From NCBI GenBank assembly GCA_964563585.1, contig CAZLXG010000016.1, positions 1-36,643 on the forward strand: a DNA stretch of 36,643 bases, in the 5' to 3' direction. Origin of the DNA: CAZLXG01 sp964563585 (GTDB lineage Bacteria; Bacteroidota; Bacteroidia; Flavobacteriales; Flavobacteriaceae). Position 1 is the first letter of the stretch. Every line of letters begins with the position of its first letter. The notes below the pieces were generated by a model. That model did no database searches. It saw only the letters and a list, made by a program, of their open reading frames with translations, and had not been told where the DNA came from. Positions 1 to 7,388 of the stretch are shown one piece after another. Made by a program: the position numbers and the translations under genes.

Positions 1-63
1 TTGTGAGAAACTAAGTTGTGCTATTAATAAAAATATTGTACTTAGGAGAGTAATTTTTTTCAT
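1..63 (-). CDS. 5' end of a secreted protein gene, cut by the window edge
   Basis: On the minus strand an ATG at 63 opens a frame that stays open to base 1, giving 21 residues. They form a classic Sec signal peptide: MKK, then a hydrophobic stretch of about 13 residues (ITLLSTIFLLIAQ), then LSFSQ, the usual flavobacterial cleavage region. The mature protein lies outside the window, so its function cannot be told. The gene is downstream of the tRNA-Met terminator on the same strand, so it probably has its own promoter in 64-221. I see no clean TANNTTTG box there, only two TATTTTG near-matches. The remaining bases of 64-221 hold nothing I can assign. Confidence 0.7.
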   Translation of the reverse strand, partial: MKKITLLSTIFLLIAQLSFSQ

Positions 64-221
64 CGATTTGGGATTTAAATGAATTTGAGGTTGCTAATAT
101 AGAATAATTATTTACAAAATATCTGCAAAGCGCATAAATAATCGACAAAATACATGATGTAATTATCTTATATTACGTTAAGTAATTGATAGTCAGTATA
201 AAATGTTCATTATTGAATATA

Positions 222-254
222 AAAAAAGGACTAGTTTTAAATTAGTCCTTTTTT
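222..254 (-). terminator. Intrinsic terminator after tRNA-Met
   Basis: Perfect 12-bp inverted repeat (222-233 and 243-254) around a 9-nt loop, with A-runs and T-runs on both sides. On the minus strand it lies 2 bp past the 3' end of the tRNA and ends in a T-run. Its symmetry could make it bidirectional. Confidence 0.8.
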
Positions 255-255
255 G

Positions 256-329
256 TAGCGAGAGCGGGGCACGATCCCGCGACCTCCGAGTTATGAATCC
301 GACGCTCTAACCAGCTGAGCTACCTCGCC
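256..329 (-). tRNA. tRNA with CAT anticodon, probably elongator tRNA-Met
   Basis: The minus strand folds as a tRNA of 74 nt without an encoded CCA. The acceptor is GGCGAGG against TCTCGCT, with G-U pairs at both ends; the D-stem is GCTC/GAGC; the anticodon loop is TTCATAA; the T-stem is GCGGG/CCCGC; the discriminator is A. There is no initiator-type GGG/CCC anticodon stem, so it is elongator Met or the CAT-bearing tRNA-Ile2, which the sequence alone does not settle. The T-loop is ATCGTGC rather than the normal TTCRANY form, and the anticodon stem ends in an A-C mismatch. A consensus promoter lies just upstream and a terminator just downstream. Confidence 0.9.
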
Positions 330-343
330 ATAAATTAAGGCTG

Positions 344-374
344 CAAATATAAAAACAATATTATTGTCAGCAAA
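344..374 (-). promoter_or_regulatory. Promoter of the tRNA-Met gene
   Basis: On the minus strand TTTG (371-374) is followed after exactly 19 nt by TATATTTG (344-351). This is a full match to the Bacteroidota -33/-7 consensus TTTG-N19/21-TANNTTTG. The predicted start lies a few bases before the tRNA 5' end at 329. Confidence 0.8.
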
Positions 375-460
375 CTTTAGTCGTGCAAAATATTATTAAA
401 AATAATTGGAAAACTTATCAATTAATGTATATATTGAACAACATAAATTTTAATAAACTA

Positions 461-853
461 ATGAGCGATAAAGTTAAGTTTGATATTGAATTTCCTATTC
501 ACGCATCACCACAATTATTATATCAATATATATCAACACCTTCTGGTTTATCAGAATGGTTTTCAGATGATGTAAATTCTAGAGGTGAATTATTTACTTT
601 TATTTGGGATGATAGTGAAGAACAAGCAAAACTACTAACTAAAAAAAATGGTGAGCGTATAAAGTTTAGATGGGTAGAAGATGATGACGAAGATTTAACT
701 ACTTATTTTGAAATTAGAATTCAAGTTGATGAAATCACTAAAGATGTATCATTAATGGTTACCGATTTTGCAGATGAAGATGAAGTTGAGGAGTTGAAAA
801 TGCTTTGGGAAAATCAAATTTCAAGTTTAAAACAAGTCTTAGGTTCAGCTTAA
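461..853 (+). CDS. START-like domain protein (130 aa)
   Basis: A small alpha/beta protein of the flavobacterial START-like family (related to AHSA1/SRPBCC folds). These form a hydrophobic ligand-binding cavity; the ligand is unknown. The recognisable start is MSDKVKFDIEFPIHASPQLL, so I take the ATG at 461. An upstream in-frame GTG at 383 would add 26 poorly conserved residues. Family features visible are the opening F-x-I-E-F-P strand, then LYQYISTPSGLSEWF near residues 20-35, acidic turns and a C-terminal helix (ELKMLWENQISSLKQVLG). The next gene is a class IV aminotransferase, a pairing common in this family of bacteria. No catalytic residues are evident. Confidence 0.85.
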   Translation: MSDKVKFDIEFPIHASPQLLYQYISTPSGLSEWFSDDVNSRGELFTFIWDDSEEQAKLLTKKNGERIKFRWVEDDDEDLTTYFEIRIQVDEITKDVSLMVTDFADEDEVEELKMLWENQISSLKQVLGSA

Positions 854-877
854 AACAATCAATTTAAATTATATATT

Positions 878-916
878 TGTCCTACTCTAAATAATAATAG
901 AGTAGGACATTTTTTT
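878..916 (+). terminator. Intrinsic terminator directly abutting the next start codon
   Basis: A perfect 12-bp inverted repeat (878-889 and 898-909, loop 890-897) is followed by seven T residues (910-916). The ATG of the aminotransferase gene begins at 917, with no space for a leader. It should end the START-like transcript. The downstream gene must then rely on readthrough or on a promoter overlapping the hairpin. A TANNTTTG match, TATATTTG, lies at 872-879, but no -33 TTTG is seen. Confidence 0.75.
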
Positions 917-1759
917 ATGATAAATTTTAACGAAAATATTCTAGAAAATAAAGCTGTTTTGTCTATTCAAAATAGAGGATATGCTTATGGTGATGCACTT
1001 TTTGAAACTATAAAAACTTCCTACGGAAAAATTTTATTTTGGGAAGATCATTATTTTAGGTTAATGGCATCAATGCGTATTATGCGTATGGAGATTCCTA
1101 TGAATTTTACTATGGAGTTTCTTGAAGCCCAAATACAAAAAACATTAAATGCAAATCAATTATTAAAAACCTCTGCTCGTATTAAGCTAATAGTGCATAG
1201 AAATAAAGGCGGGTTGTATTTACCAAATATTAATTCGGTTAGTTTTATTATTACAGTAAAACCAATTCAAGAAGATTTTTATCTGCATCAAGATGGTTTT
1301 TATGAAGTCGATTTGTTTAAAGACTATTATATTTCACCCAGTTTATTATCTACTTTAAAAACGAATAATAAAGCTATAAATGTGATAGGGAGCATTTATG
1401 CAAAAGAAAATAACTTACATAATTGCTTACTTTTAAATACTAATAAGCATGTAATTGAAGCGCTTAATGGTAATGTTTTTGTTGTAAAAAATAATATTAT
1501 AAAAACACCACCAATAATAGATGGTTGTTTAAAAGGAATTATGCGAAAGCAACTTATTGAAATTATTAAAAACCTACCAGAATATGAGTTACTTGAAGAA
1601 TCTATTTCTCCGTTTGAACTTCAAAAAGCAGATGAAATTTTTATTACAAATGTAATTGTAGGTATTCAACCAGTAACAAAATACAGAAAGAAAACATTTG
1701 TGAATGAAGTATCTAAAATATTATTACAAAAGTTAAATGTAAAAATAAGGTTAGGTTAG
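917..1759 (+). CDS. Class IV aminotransferase (PabC/IlvE-like), 280 aa
   Basis: A fold-type IV PLP enzyme, either 4-amino-4-deoxychorismate lyase (PabC, folate synthesis) or a branched-chain/D-amino acid aminotransferase. The N-terminal RGYAYGDALFETIKT motif (about 20-34) is diagnostic. The Schiff-base lysine is K148 in LSTLKTNNKAINV, and E181 in EALNGNVF contacts the PLP ring nitrogen. IIDGCLKGIMRKQL near 200 matches the PabC-type GIMR motif, and the K148 context favours the PabC side. The length is normal. The ATG at 917 gives the conserved MINFN start, although a terminator T-run sits immediately before it. The stop overlaps the convergent YqgE gene by 4 bp. Confidence 0.85.
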   Translation: MINFNENILENKAVLSIQNRGYAYGDALFETIKTSYGKILFWEDHYFRLMASMRIMRMEIPMNFTMEFLEAQIQKTLNANQLLKTSARIKLIVHRNKGGLYLPNINSVSFIITVKPIQEDFYLHQDGFYEVDLFKDYYISPSLLSTLKTNNKAINVIGSIYAKENNLHNCLLLNTNKHVIEALNGNVFVVKNNIIKTPPIIDGCLKGIMRKQLIEIIKNLPEYELLEESISPFELQKADEIFITNVIVGIQPVTKYRKKTFVNEVSKILLQKLNVKIRLG

Positions 1760-2316
1760 TTGTAGTTTGGGTTTTCGGGAGCGTTAGACCAAATACTATA
1801 TTCTCCACCAAACTCTAGCATTTTTTCTTTCCAAAAAGACTCGTAATCTTTTTCGATAATATTCTTTTTATATATGTTTTCAGTAACTACCCACGAATTA
1901 GATTTTAATTCTTCTTCTAATTGATTGGTTTTCCAGCCAGAATATCCCAGAAAAAACCGAATATCATTTTCTTTTATTGAACCATTTGCAATAAGTTCTG
2001 CTACTTTATTAAAATCGCCACCCCAAAAAATGCCTAAAGAAATTTCAATACTATCAGGTATCAATTCTGGTGTTTTGTGTATAAAGTATAAATTGTCTTG
2101 CTCTACAGGGCCACCATTATAAACTTTAAACTTAACTTCAATTTCTGGTACTAAATCACTTATTGTATATTCTAAGGGTTTATTTAATATAAAACCTATT
2201 AAGCCTTCTAAAGTGTCATCCGCTAATAATACTATGGAACGATTAAAAGATACATCGCCAATTATTGCAGGTTCTGCTATTAACAAGTCACCTTTTTTTG
2301 GTTTTATTGTTACCAT
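1756..2316 (-). CDS. YqgE/AlgH family protein (186 aa)
   Basis: A member of the conserved UPF0301 (YqgE/AlgH) family. It is cytosolic and of uncertain biochemical role; AlgH was named for a regulatory effect on alginate in Pseudomonas. Family signatures are PKKGDLLIAEP at 6-16, FNRSIVLLADD near 24-34, GLIGFILNKPL near 38-48, YNGGPVEQDNLYFIH near 66-80 and FLGYSGWKTNQLEEE near 122-136. Length is typical. It is convergent with the aminotransferase gene and overlaps it at the stop codons, so the two transcripts are antisense at their ends. Confidence 0.92.
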   Translation of the reverse strand: MVTIKPKKGDLLIAEPAIIGDVSFNRSIVLLADDTLEGLIGFILNKPLEYTISDLVPEIEVKFKVYNGGPVEQDNLYFIHKTPELIPDSIEISLGIFWGGDFNKVAELIANGSIKENDIRFFLGYSGWKTNQLEEELKSNSWVVTENIYKKNIIEKDYESFWKEKMLEFGGEYSIWSNAPENPNYN

Positions 2317-2386
2317 GTTTTTGAGGAATTAGTAATTAAATCTAATATATATTTATTAAAAAAGCAACTGTTTTAATGATAATAAA

Positions 2387-2417
2387 CAAAAAATGCCTTC
2401 AATTTTTGAAGGCATTT
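2387..2417 (-). terminator. Intrinsic terminator of the HU gene
   Basis: A 12-bp inverted repeat (2391-2402 and 2406-2417) with a 3-nt loop. On the minus strand the stem is followed by a T-run (the A-run at 2388-2393 on the plus strand). It lies 22 bp past the hup stop. Confidence 0.8.
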
Positions 2418-2439
2418 AATGAAATATGTAAAATAAATA

Positions 2440-2712
2440 TTAGTTTATTGCGCTTGATAAATCAGATCCAGCTTTAAACTTTACAACATTTTTAGCTTTA
2501 ATTTTAATTGTAGCTCCTGTTTGTGGGTTTCTACCATCTCTTGCAGCTCTTCTTGTAACTGACCAAGAACCAAATCCTACTAAAGAAACTCTGTTTCCTT
2601 TTTGTAAAGCTCCTTCAATTTCAATTAACATACATTCTAAAGCTTTTTTTGAAGCTGCTTTAGTAATTCCTGCATGTTCTGCCATTGCATCGATTAAATC
2701 TGTTTTGTTCAT
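2440..2712 (-). CDS. hup: HU-family DNA-binding protein (90 aa)
   Basis: A histone-like nucleoid protein that bends and compacts DNA as a dimer. The sequence is a full-length HU: MNKTDLIDAMAEHAGITK helix-turn-helix start, the V-x-L-V-G-F-G-S-W turn near 43-51, the DNA-contacting beta arm with RDGRNPQTG near 58-66, and the closing KNVVKFKAGSDL. The key arm proline and arginines are present. It is a single gene with a consensus promoter about 55 bp upstream and its own terminator. Confidence 0.95.
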   Translation of the reverse strand: MNKTDLIDAMAEHAGITKAASKKALECMLIEIEGALQKGNRVSLVGFGSWSVTRRAARDGRNPQTGATIKIKAKNVVKFKAGSDLSSAIN

Positions 2713-2767
2713 AATATAAAATTTAATTATTAATAAATTGGTTAAACATTTTTTGTTAAATCCTATA

Positions 2768-2797
2768 CAAATTTATACGGATTAACCAATCACACAA
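2768..2797 (-). promoter_or_regulatory. Promoter of hup
   Basis: On the minus strand TTG (2795-2797) is separated by 19 nt from TAAATTTG (2768-2775), matching the Bacteroidota -33/-7 pattern. It implies a leader of about 50 nt. A 6-bp inverted repeat (2800-2805 with 2819-2824) sits just upstream of the -33 element and could be an operator, but this is weak. Confidence 0.7.
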
Positions 2798-2900
2798 GTA
2801 ATAGCAATGGAAATGCAAGCTATTGTTGATAACTTGATGCTTTTGTTAATAAAGGAAGTGAATTTTACCGATTATATGTAACCTCAATGGTAATAGGGCT

Positions 2901-3848
2901 TTACAGCAGTTTAGAATTTTCTTCAAATTTATAGCCATTTAGAAGCGATTTTATATCCATAGTTCGTTTTCCTGGAAGTTTAATATTTTCTATAATTATA
3001 AAGCCCTTTTTTATAGCAACTTTCAATTCGTTTTTACTAGAGATAATAGTTCCAATTTCTAAATTATGCTTTTCTTTTTCTTTTTTAGCTGAATAAATTT
3101 TAATATCTAATTCATCATCACCATTAATTAAGGTGCACCAAGCAGCAGGGTACGGACTTAATCCACGAATTTGATTATATATTTTTTTACGGGATTTATG
3201 CCAATCTATTTTACAATTGTCTTTATTGAGTTTGTATGCGGTTTTTATATCATCAGAATCTTTCTGTGGAGTCGTTTTTACGTCACCTGTTTCAATTAAG
3301 GTTACCGTTTTTAAAACAAGGTCGCTTCCTAGTTCCATTAATTTATCATGAAGACTGCCAGCATTCTCTTTTGAATCAATATCAATCTTCTTTTGAAGAA
3401 TCATTTCTCCAGTATCAATTTTCTCATCAATAAAAAATGTAGAAACACCTGTTTTTGTTTCACCATTTATAATAGCCCAATTTATTGGAGCTGCTCCACG
3501 ATAGTTTGGTAATAAAGATGCGTGCAAGTTAAACGTACCATATTCTGGCATTTGCCAAACTACTTTTGGTAACATTCTAAAAGCAACTACAATTTGAAGG
3601 TTTGCATTAAGCGATTTTAATTCTTCTAAAAAAATTTCATTTTTTAAATTGGTAGGCTGCAAAATATGTAAATCTTGTTCTTTAGCATATACTTTTATGG
3701 CACTTTCGTGAAGTTTTCTTCCACGACCAGCAGGTCTGTCGGGCGCAGTTATTACGCCAACAATATTATATTTATGTTCAACTAAGGCTTTTAAAGTGGC
3801 AACAGCAAAATCTGGTGTCCCCATAAATACAATGTTTAATTCCTTCAT
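2901..3848 (-). CDS. fmt: Methionyl-tRNA formyltransferase (315 aa)
   Basis: Transfers a formyl group from 10-formyl-tetrahydrofolate to initiator Met-tRNA, so it starts protein synthesis. The N-terminal domain has FMGTPDFAV (8-16) and the catalytic triad N107, H109 (in NLHASLLPNYRG) and D145 (in FIDEKIDTGEM). The C-terminal OB-fold domain follows from about residue 205. Length matches the family. Its ATG overlaps the recQ stop by 4 bp, so it is translated from the same mRNA as recQ. Confidence 0.97.
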   Translation of the reverse strand: MKELNIVFMGTPDFAVATLKALVEHKYNIVGVITAPDRPAGRGRKLHESAIKVYAKEQDLHILQPTNLKNEIFLEELKSLNANLQIVVAFRMLPKVVWQMPEYGTFNLHASLLPNYRGAAPINWAIINGETKTGVSTFFIDEKIDTGEMILQKKIDIDSKENAGSLHDKLMELGSDLVLKTVTLIETGDVKTTPQKDSDDIKTAYKLNKDNCKIDWHKSRKKIYNQIRGLSPYPAAWCTLINGDDELDIKIYSAKKEKEKHNLEIGTIISSKNELKVAIKKGFIIIENIKLPGKRTMDIKSLLNGYKFEENSKLL

Positions 3849-5749
3849 AAATGCCTTAATTTATATGTGTTTGTTGGTGTTATTGATATGATGTTGTGTT
3901 CTAATAATAGTTTTAAAACGTCTTTAATGTCTTTTTCAGAGCAATCTAAAGCAGTATTTATTGCTCTTGATGAAAGCTCGTCACTTTCTAATAATCCTAT
4001 AATACGTTTTTTTATGGTATTAATATCTTGTGGTGTATTATCTTTTTTGGTGTTTACACAAACAGAACAAATACCACAAGGTTTTGTGTCTTTCTCACCA
4101 AAATAGGCGAGTAGCTGCATGCTTTTACATACTGAATCATTTTCAATATAATTCAGCATAGCCTTTACTTGTTGTTGTTTTAAGTTGTTTTGTTGTTCAA
4201 TTATAGATGCAATTCTATTGATGGTTTTATCATCTTCACGCGGTTGAATAAAAGTAACTTCGGCATCTGTTTTTGATAAACTCAACTCTATAATTTGGTC
4301 TTTTTCTAATTGATGCAAACCATTAATGAAAACACTTTCGCTTACCGATGCTTTATCAGAAATACGAGTAATATCAACTTTTGTTTTATGTTCAAAAATA
4401 CCGCCATATAGTCGCAAAATTGATTTTGTAATAATGATTAAATTTTGATGTGTTTTTAAGTAATTAAAAAGCGCAGTACTTGATATTATAAATTGAATGG
4501 TGACCTTGTTTCTAAATTGTTTCGATAAAGTTATAACGCTATTTCTATCTAAGATAAGCAATGCATTGTAGCATAAAACTGAACTGAATTCATATGTTTT
4601 ACAAAAAGCATTAAAATTAAAATCGAATGCAGAATCCTTACCTTCACCATAAGATATTTGAAAGTAACTATTTAGTTTTCTATATACTTGTTTTATAAAA
4701 TCTACTGTAGGTAAAACATTTAAAAATTGATTTTTAACTAGAACTTCGTCACTATTATTTTTTAATATAACAGCAAATGCTTTTTCGCCATTTCTTCCAG
4801 CCCGACCCGCTTCTTGAAAATAACTTTCAATACTTTCTGGTAAATTTAAATGAATAACGGTTTTAACATCAGGTTTATCTATTCCCATTCCAAAGGCATT
4901 GGTAGCCACCATAACTTGTTTTTGGTTATGCAACCATTGCGTCATATTGCTATCTTTTTCATCGTTTGAAAGTCCACCATGATAATGCGTAGCTTCAATG
5001 TTTTTCGATTCTAAAAAAGCACTAAGCTCGGTCGTTAGTTTTCGGTTTCTAACATAAATAATAGACGATTCTTTATATTTTTTTAAAATGGTTTCAATAC
5101 GATAATATTTATCATTTTCATGATAGACCATATATGCTAAATTGGGTCTAAAAAATGATTGTCTAAATATTTTGGGCTGAATAAAATCGAGTTCTTTAAT
5201 AATATCTTCAACAACTTCAGGTTTTGCAGAAGCTGTTAATGCAACTACATTTATAGCAGGTTGTAATTGCCTTAAAAGTGTAATATTTTTATATGCAGGT
5301 CTAAAATCGTTTCCCCATTGCGAAATACAATGTGCTTCATCAACCGCAATAAGATTCACATTCATTTGTTTGATGCGTTGCTGAACCAATTCCTGTTGTA
5401 AACGTTCGGGCGATAGATATAAAAATTTATAATTCCCGTAAATGCAATTATCTAAAAGTATATCCAAATCTCTATAAGAAATACCACTTGTAAGCGCCAT
5501 GGCTTTAATACCTTTATCTGTAAGTGTTTGCACTTGGTTTTTCATAAGTGCAATTAATGGCGAAATAACAATACAAATACCTTTTTGAGCTAAAGCCGGA
5601 ATTTGAAAACATAACGATTTTCCACCACCAGTTGGCAATAATACAAAAGTATCTTCACCATCAATCACAGCATTTATAATAGCTTCTTGATTGGGTTTAA
5701 ATTCGGTAAAATTCCAATAACGTTCTAATATGTTTATTGGGTGTTCCAT
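3845..5749 (-). CDS. recQ: RecQ-family ATP-dependent DNA helicase (634 aa)
   Basis: A 3'-5' superfamily 2 DNA helicase used in recombination and repair. Motif I is LPTGGGKSLCFQ (38-49). Motif II is the DEAH in AVDEAHCISQWGNDFRP. Motif VI is QEAGRAGRNG. A long middle region holds a winged-helix-like segment, followed by four zinc-ligand-type cysteines (C, then PCGICSVC) near 540-565. No HRDC domain is present. This order, with the helix-rich region before the cysteines, is the usual short Bacteroidota form. The start follows the preceding AAA gene without a gap and the stop overlaps fmt, so AAA gene, recQ and fmt form one unit. Confidence 0.93.
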   Translation of the reverse strand: MEHPINILERYWNFTEFKPNQEAIINAVIDGEDTFVLLPTGGGKSLCFQIPALAQKGICIVISPLIALMKNQVQTLTDKGIKAMALTSGISYRDLDILLDNCIYGNYKFLYLSPERLQQELVQQRIKQMNVNLIAVDEAHCISQWGNDFRPAYKNITLLRQLQPAINVVALTASAKPEVVEDIIKELDFIQPKIFRQSFFRPNLAYMVYHENDKYYRIETILKKYKESSIIYVRNRKLTTELSAFLESKNIEATHYHGGLSNDEKDSNMTQWLHNQKQVMVATNAFGMGIDKPDVKTVIHLNLPESIESYFQEAGRAGRNGEKAFAVILKNNSDEVLVKNQFLNVLPTVDFIKQVYRKLNSYFQISYGEGKDSAFDFNFNAFCKTYEFSSVLCYNALLILDRNSVITLSKQFRNKVTIQFIISSTALFNYLKTHQNLIIITKSILRLYGGIFEHKTKVDITRISDKASVSESVFINGLHQLEKDQIIELSLSKTDAEVTFIQPREDDKTINRIASIIEQQNNLKQQQVKAMLNYIENDSVCKSMQLLAYFGEKDTKPCGICSVCVNTKKDNTPQDINTIKKRIIGLLESDELSSRAINTALDCSEKDIKDVLKLLLEHNIISITPTNTYKLRHL

Positions 5750-6289
5750 TTACATGTTTAGAGCATTTATAATAAAATCGGTTCGTTTTTCAACAGTATC
5801 AAAAGGCACGTCGAGTAAATCGTAATTATATGTTTGGTATGTGCTTAATAGGTTTTCATGAATTTCTAAAGCTTCAGCAAAACTTTCGTAACGTTCGTTG
5901 TCACTAATATAAATTTCTTGCCATGGTTTTAAAATGAATACAAAATCGTACATATTATCTTTACAAGCATCAACAAAATATTGCGGATATTCATCATCTA
6001 TAAAATGCATATATGCTAATACATCTGGAATACCTCGGTCTAAAAAAATAACATCCGCTTCTAATGCTCTAGCTTCAATAAATTGTTTTTCTCTACCTTT
6101 TAAAAGCAACTCGCTAAACAATAAAGGATTGGTTAAAAACAATTGGTCTACACCATCTTTTTTGGCATCTAAAGTAACTTGGCGCGATATTTCTTCAAGA
6201 CAGGTGTAACCTCTTTTAATCAATTCATTTATAATTGAAGATTTTCCGGTTCCTGGACCTCCAGTAATTACAATTCGTTTTGTATTCAA
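5750..6289 (-). CDS. AAA-family NTPase of the NadR/Ttd14 type (179 aa)
   Basis: A small P-loop protein of the AAA_28 group. Walker A is GGPGTGKSS (10-18), and a Walker-B-like strand VIFLDRGIPD lies near 80-89. Related domains include the kinase part of NadR and phosphoinositide-binding Ttd14 proteins. The substrate here is unknown. Length is normal for the stand-alone form. It is the first gene of the recQ-fmt unit with no spacing, which suggests co-expression but not a shared function. Confidence 0.8.
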   Translation of the reverse strand: MNTKRIVITGGPGTGKSSIINELIKRGYTCLEEISRQVTLDAKKDGVDQLFLTNPLLFSELLLKGREKQFIEARALEADVIFLDRGIPDVLAYMHFIDDEYPQYFVDACKDNMYDFVFILKPWQEIYISDNERYESFAEALEIHENLLSTYQTYNYDLLDVPFDTVEKRTDFIINALNM

Positions 6290-6352
6290 ATCGATGAAAT
6301 TTTATGTAAAATTCGGAATTTAACTGCTATAAAAAAAATTGAAAGGAAATAG

Positions 6353-6360
6353 TATCTTTG
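6353..6360 (+). promoter_or_regulatory. Putative -7 box of the DUF493-DUF4290-murA unit
   Basis: TATCTTTG matches TANNTTTG and ends 16 bp before the ATG at 6377, so the leader would be about 10 nt. No TTTG is found at the right distance upstream, so this is a half-consensus call. Confidence 0.45.
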
Positions 6361-6376
6361 CGACTTACAAATTATT

Positions 6377-6670
6377 ATGAGTACACCTCCAAATATAGAT
6401 GCATTTTACGAAAAATTAAAGAGCCAGTTGTATGATACTACAAGTTGGCCAGCAGAATATTTATATAAATTTATTTTTAAATCCGATATTGAGAAAATGG
6501 CAAAAATAGAAGCTATTTTTAATGATATTGGAGCAGTTATAAGTACAAACGAGTCTAAAAATGGGAAGTATACCAGTATTTCTATTGATGTGCTTATGCG
6601 AAATCCCGATGCTGTAATAGAAAAATATAAAGAAGTTGCAGAAAAAGTTGATGGTGTTATAAGCCTTTAG
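6377..6670 (+). CDS. DUF493 family protein (97 aa)
   Basis: A small ferredoxin-like-fold protein of the DUF493 (YbeD-like) family. Recognised by FYEKLKSQLYDTTSWPAEYLYKF near the start (residues 10-32), the SKNGKYTSISIDVLM strand, and the YKEVAEKVDGVISL ending that matches the family. No catalytic residues are known; a regulatory role has been suggested for the family. It starts a plus-strand unit that continues with DUF4290 and murA. Confidence 0.88.
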   Translation: MSTPPNIDAFYEKLKSQLYDTTSWPAEYLYKFIFKSDIEKMAKIEAIFNDIGAVISTNESKNGKYTSISIDVLMRNPDAVIEKYKEVAEKVDGVISL

Positions 6671-6731
6671 TTTTTTTTTGTATTTTGCGCATGCATAACA
6701 ACTACATGCAAACAAAACTCACACATTTATT

Positions 6732-7382
6732 TTGATAGATAATTTAGAATACAACACAGAGCGTGAACATTTAATTATACCTGAATATGGTCGCCATATG
6801 CAGAAAATGATTAATTACGCTAAAAGCAGAGAAACAAAAGAAGAACGCGATAAATTGGCAAAAGCAATAATTTCTGTAATGGGAAACATGCAACCACATT
6901 TACGCGATGTAGCAGATTTTCAGCATAAACTTTGGGATCAGCTTTTTATTATGTCTAATTTTGAATTAGATGCAGAATCTCCATACCCAAAACCTTCAAA
7001 GGAACTTATTGAAAAAGCTCCAGAACCATTAGAATATCCACAGAATTTTCCAAAATATCGTTTTTATGGTAACAATATAAAAACCATGATAGACGTTGCA
7101 AATACGTGGGAAGATGGCGAACTTAAAGAAGCCTTATTGTACACAATTGCAAACCACATGAAAAAGTGTTTTTTAAATTGGAATAAAGACACGGTGGATG
7201 ATGCTGTAATATTCAATCATTTATTTGAATTATCTGAAGGAAAAATAGATTTACGAAACTCAGAAGAAGCATTATCAGAATCTTCTAGTTTATTACGTAC
7301 AAAAACCAAGTTTAATACCAATAATCATAAAAAAGGCGGTCACTCTAAAAAGAATAATAACCGAGGAAGAAAACGCTACTAA
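6732..7382 (+). CDS. DUF4290 domain protein (216 aa)
   Basis: A Bacteroidota-specific family of unknown function. The N-terminal signature is LEYNTEREHLIIPEYGRHM, followed by conserved helices with GNMQPHLRDVADFQHKLWDQ near residues 57-76. The last 30 residues are very basic (KKGGHSKKNNNRGRKRY) and could bind nucleic acid. The frame has no ATG; TTG at 6732 gives the conserved start and is the likely initiator. It lies 61 bp after DUF493 and 6 bp before murA, a gene order often kept in flavobacteria. Confidence 0.85.
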   Translation: MIDNLEYNTEREHLIIPEYGRHMQKMINYAKSRETKEERDKLAKAIISVMGNMQPHLRDVADFQHKLWDQLFIMSNFELDAESPYPKPSKELIEKAPEPLEYPQNFPKYRFYGNNIKTMIDVANTWEDGELKEALLYTIANHMKKCFLNWNKDTVDDAVIFNHLFELSEGKIDLRNSEEALSESSSLLRTKTKFNTNNHKKGGHSKKNNNRGRKRY

Positions 7383-7388
7383 TCATAT

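Noticed and set aside
383..460. GTG-started N-terminal extension of the START-like gene
   Set aside because: The conserved start of the family is the ATG at 461; the extra residues look like translated AT-rich intergenic DNA.
6679..6690. TATTTTG string before the DUF4290 gene as a promoter
   Set aside because: One base short of TANNTTTG and without a TTTG at the right distance; the gene is more likely read from the DUF493 promoter.
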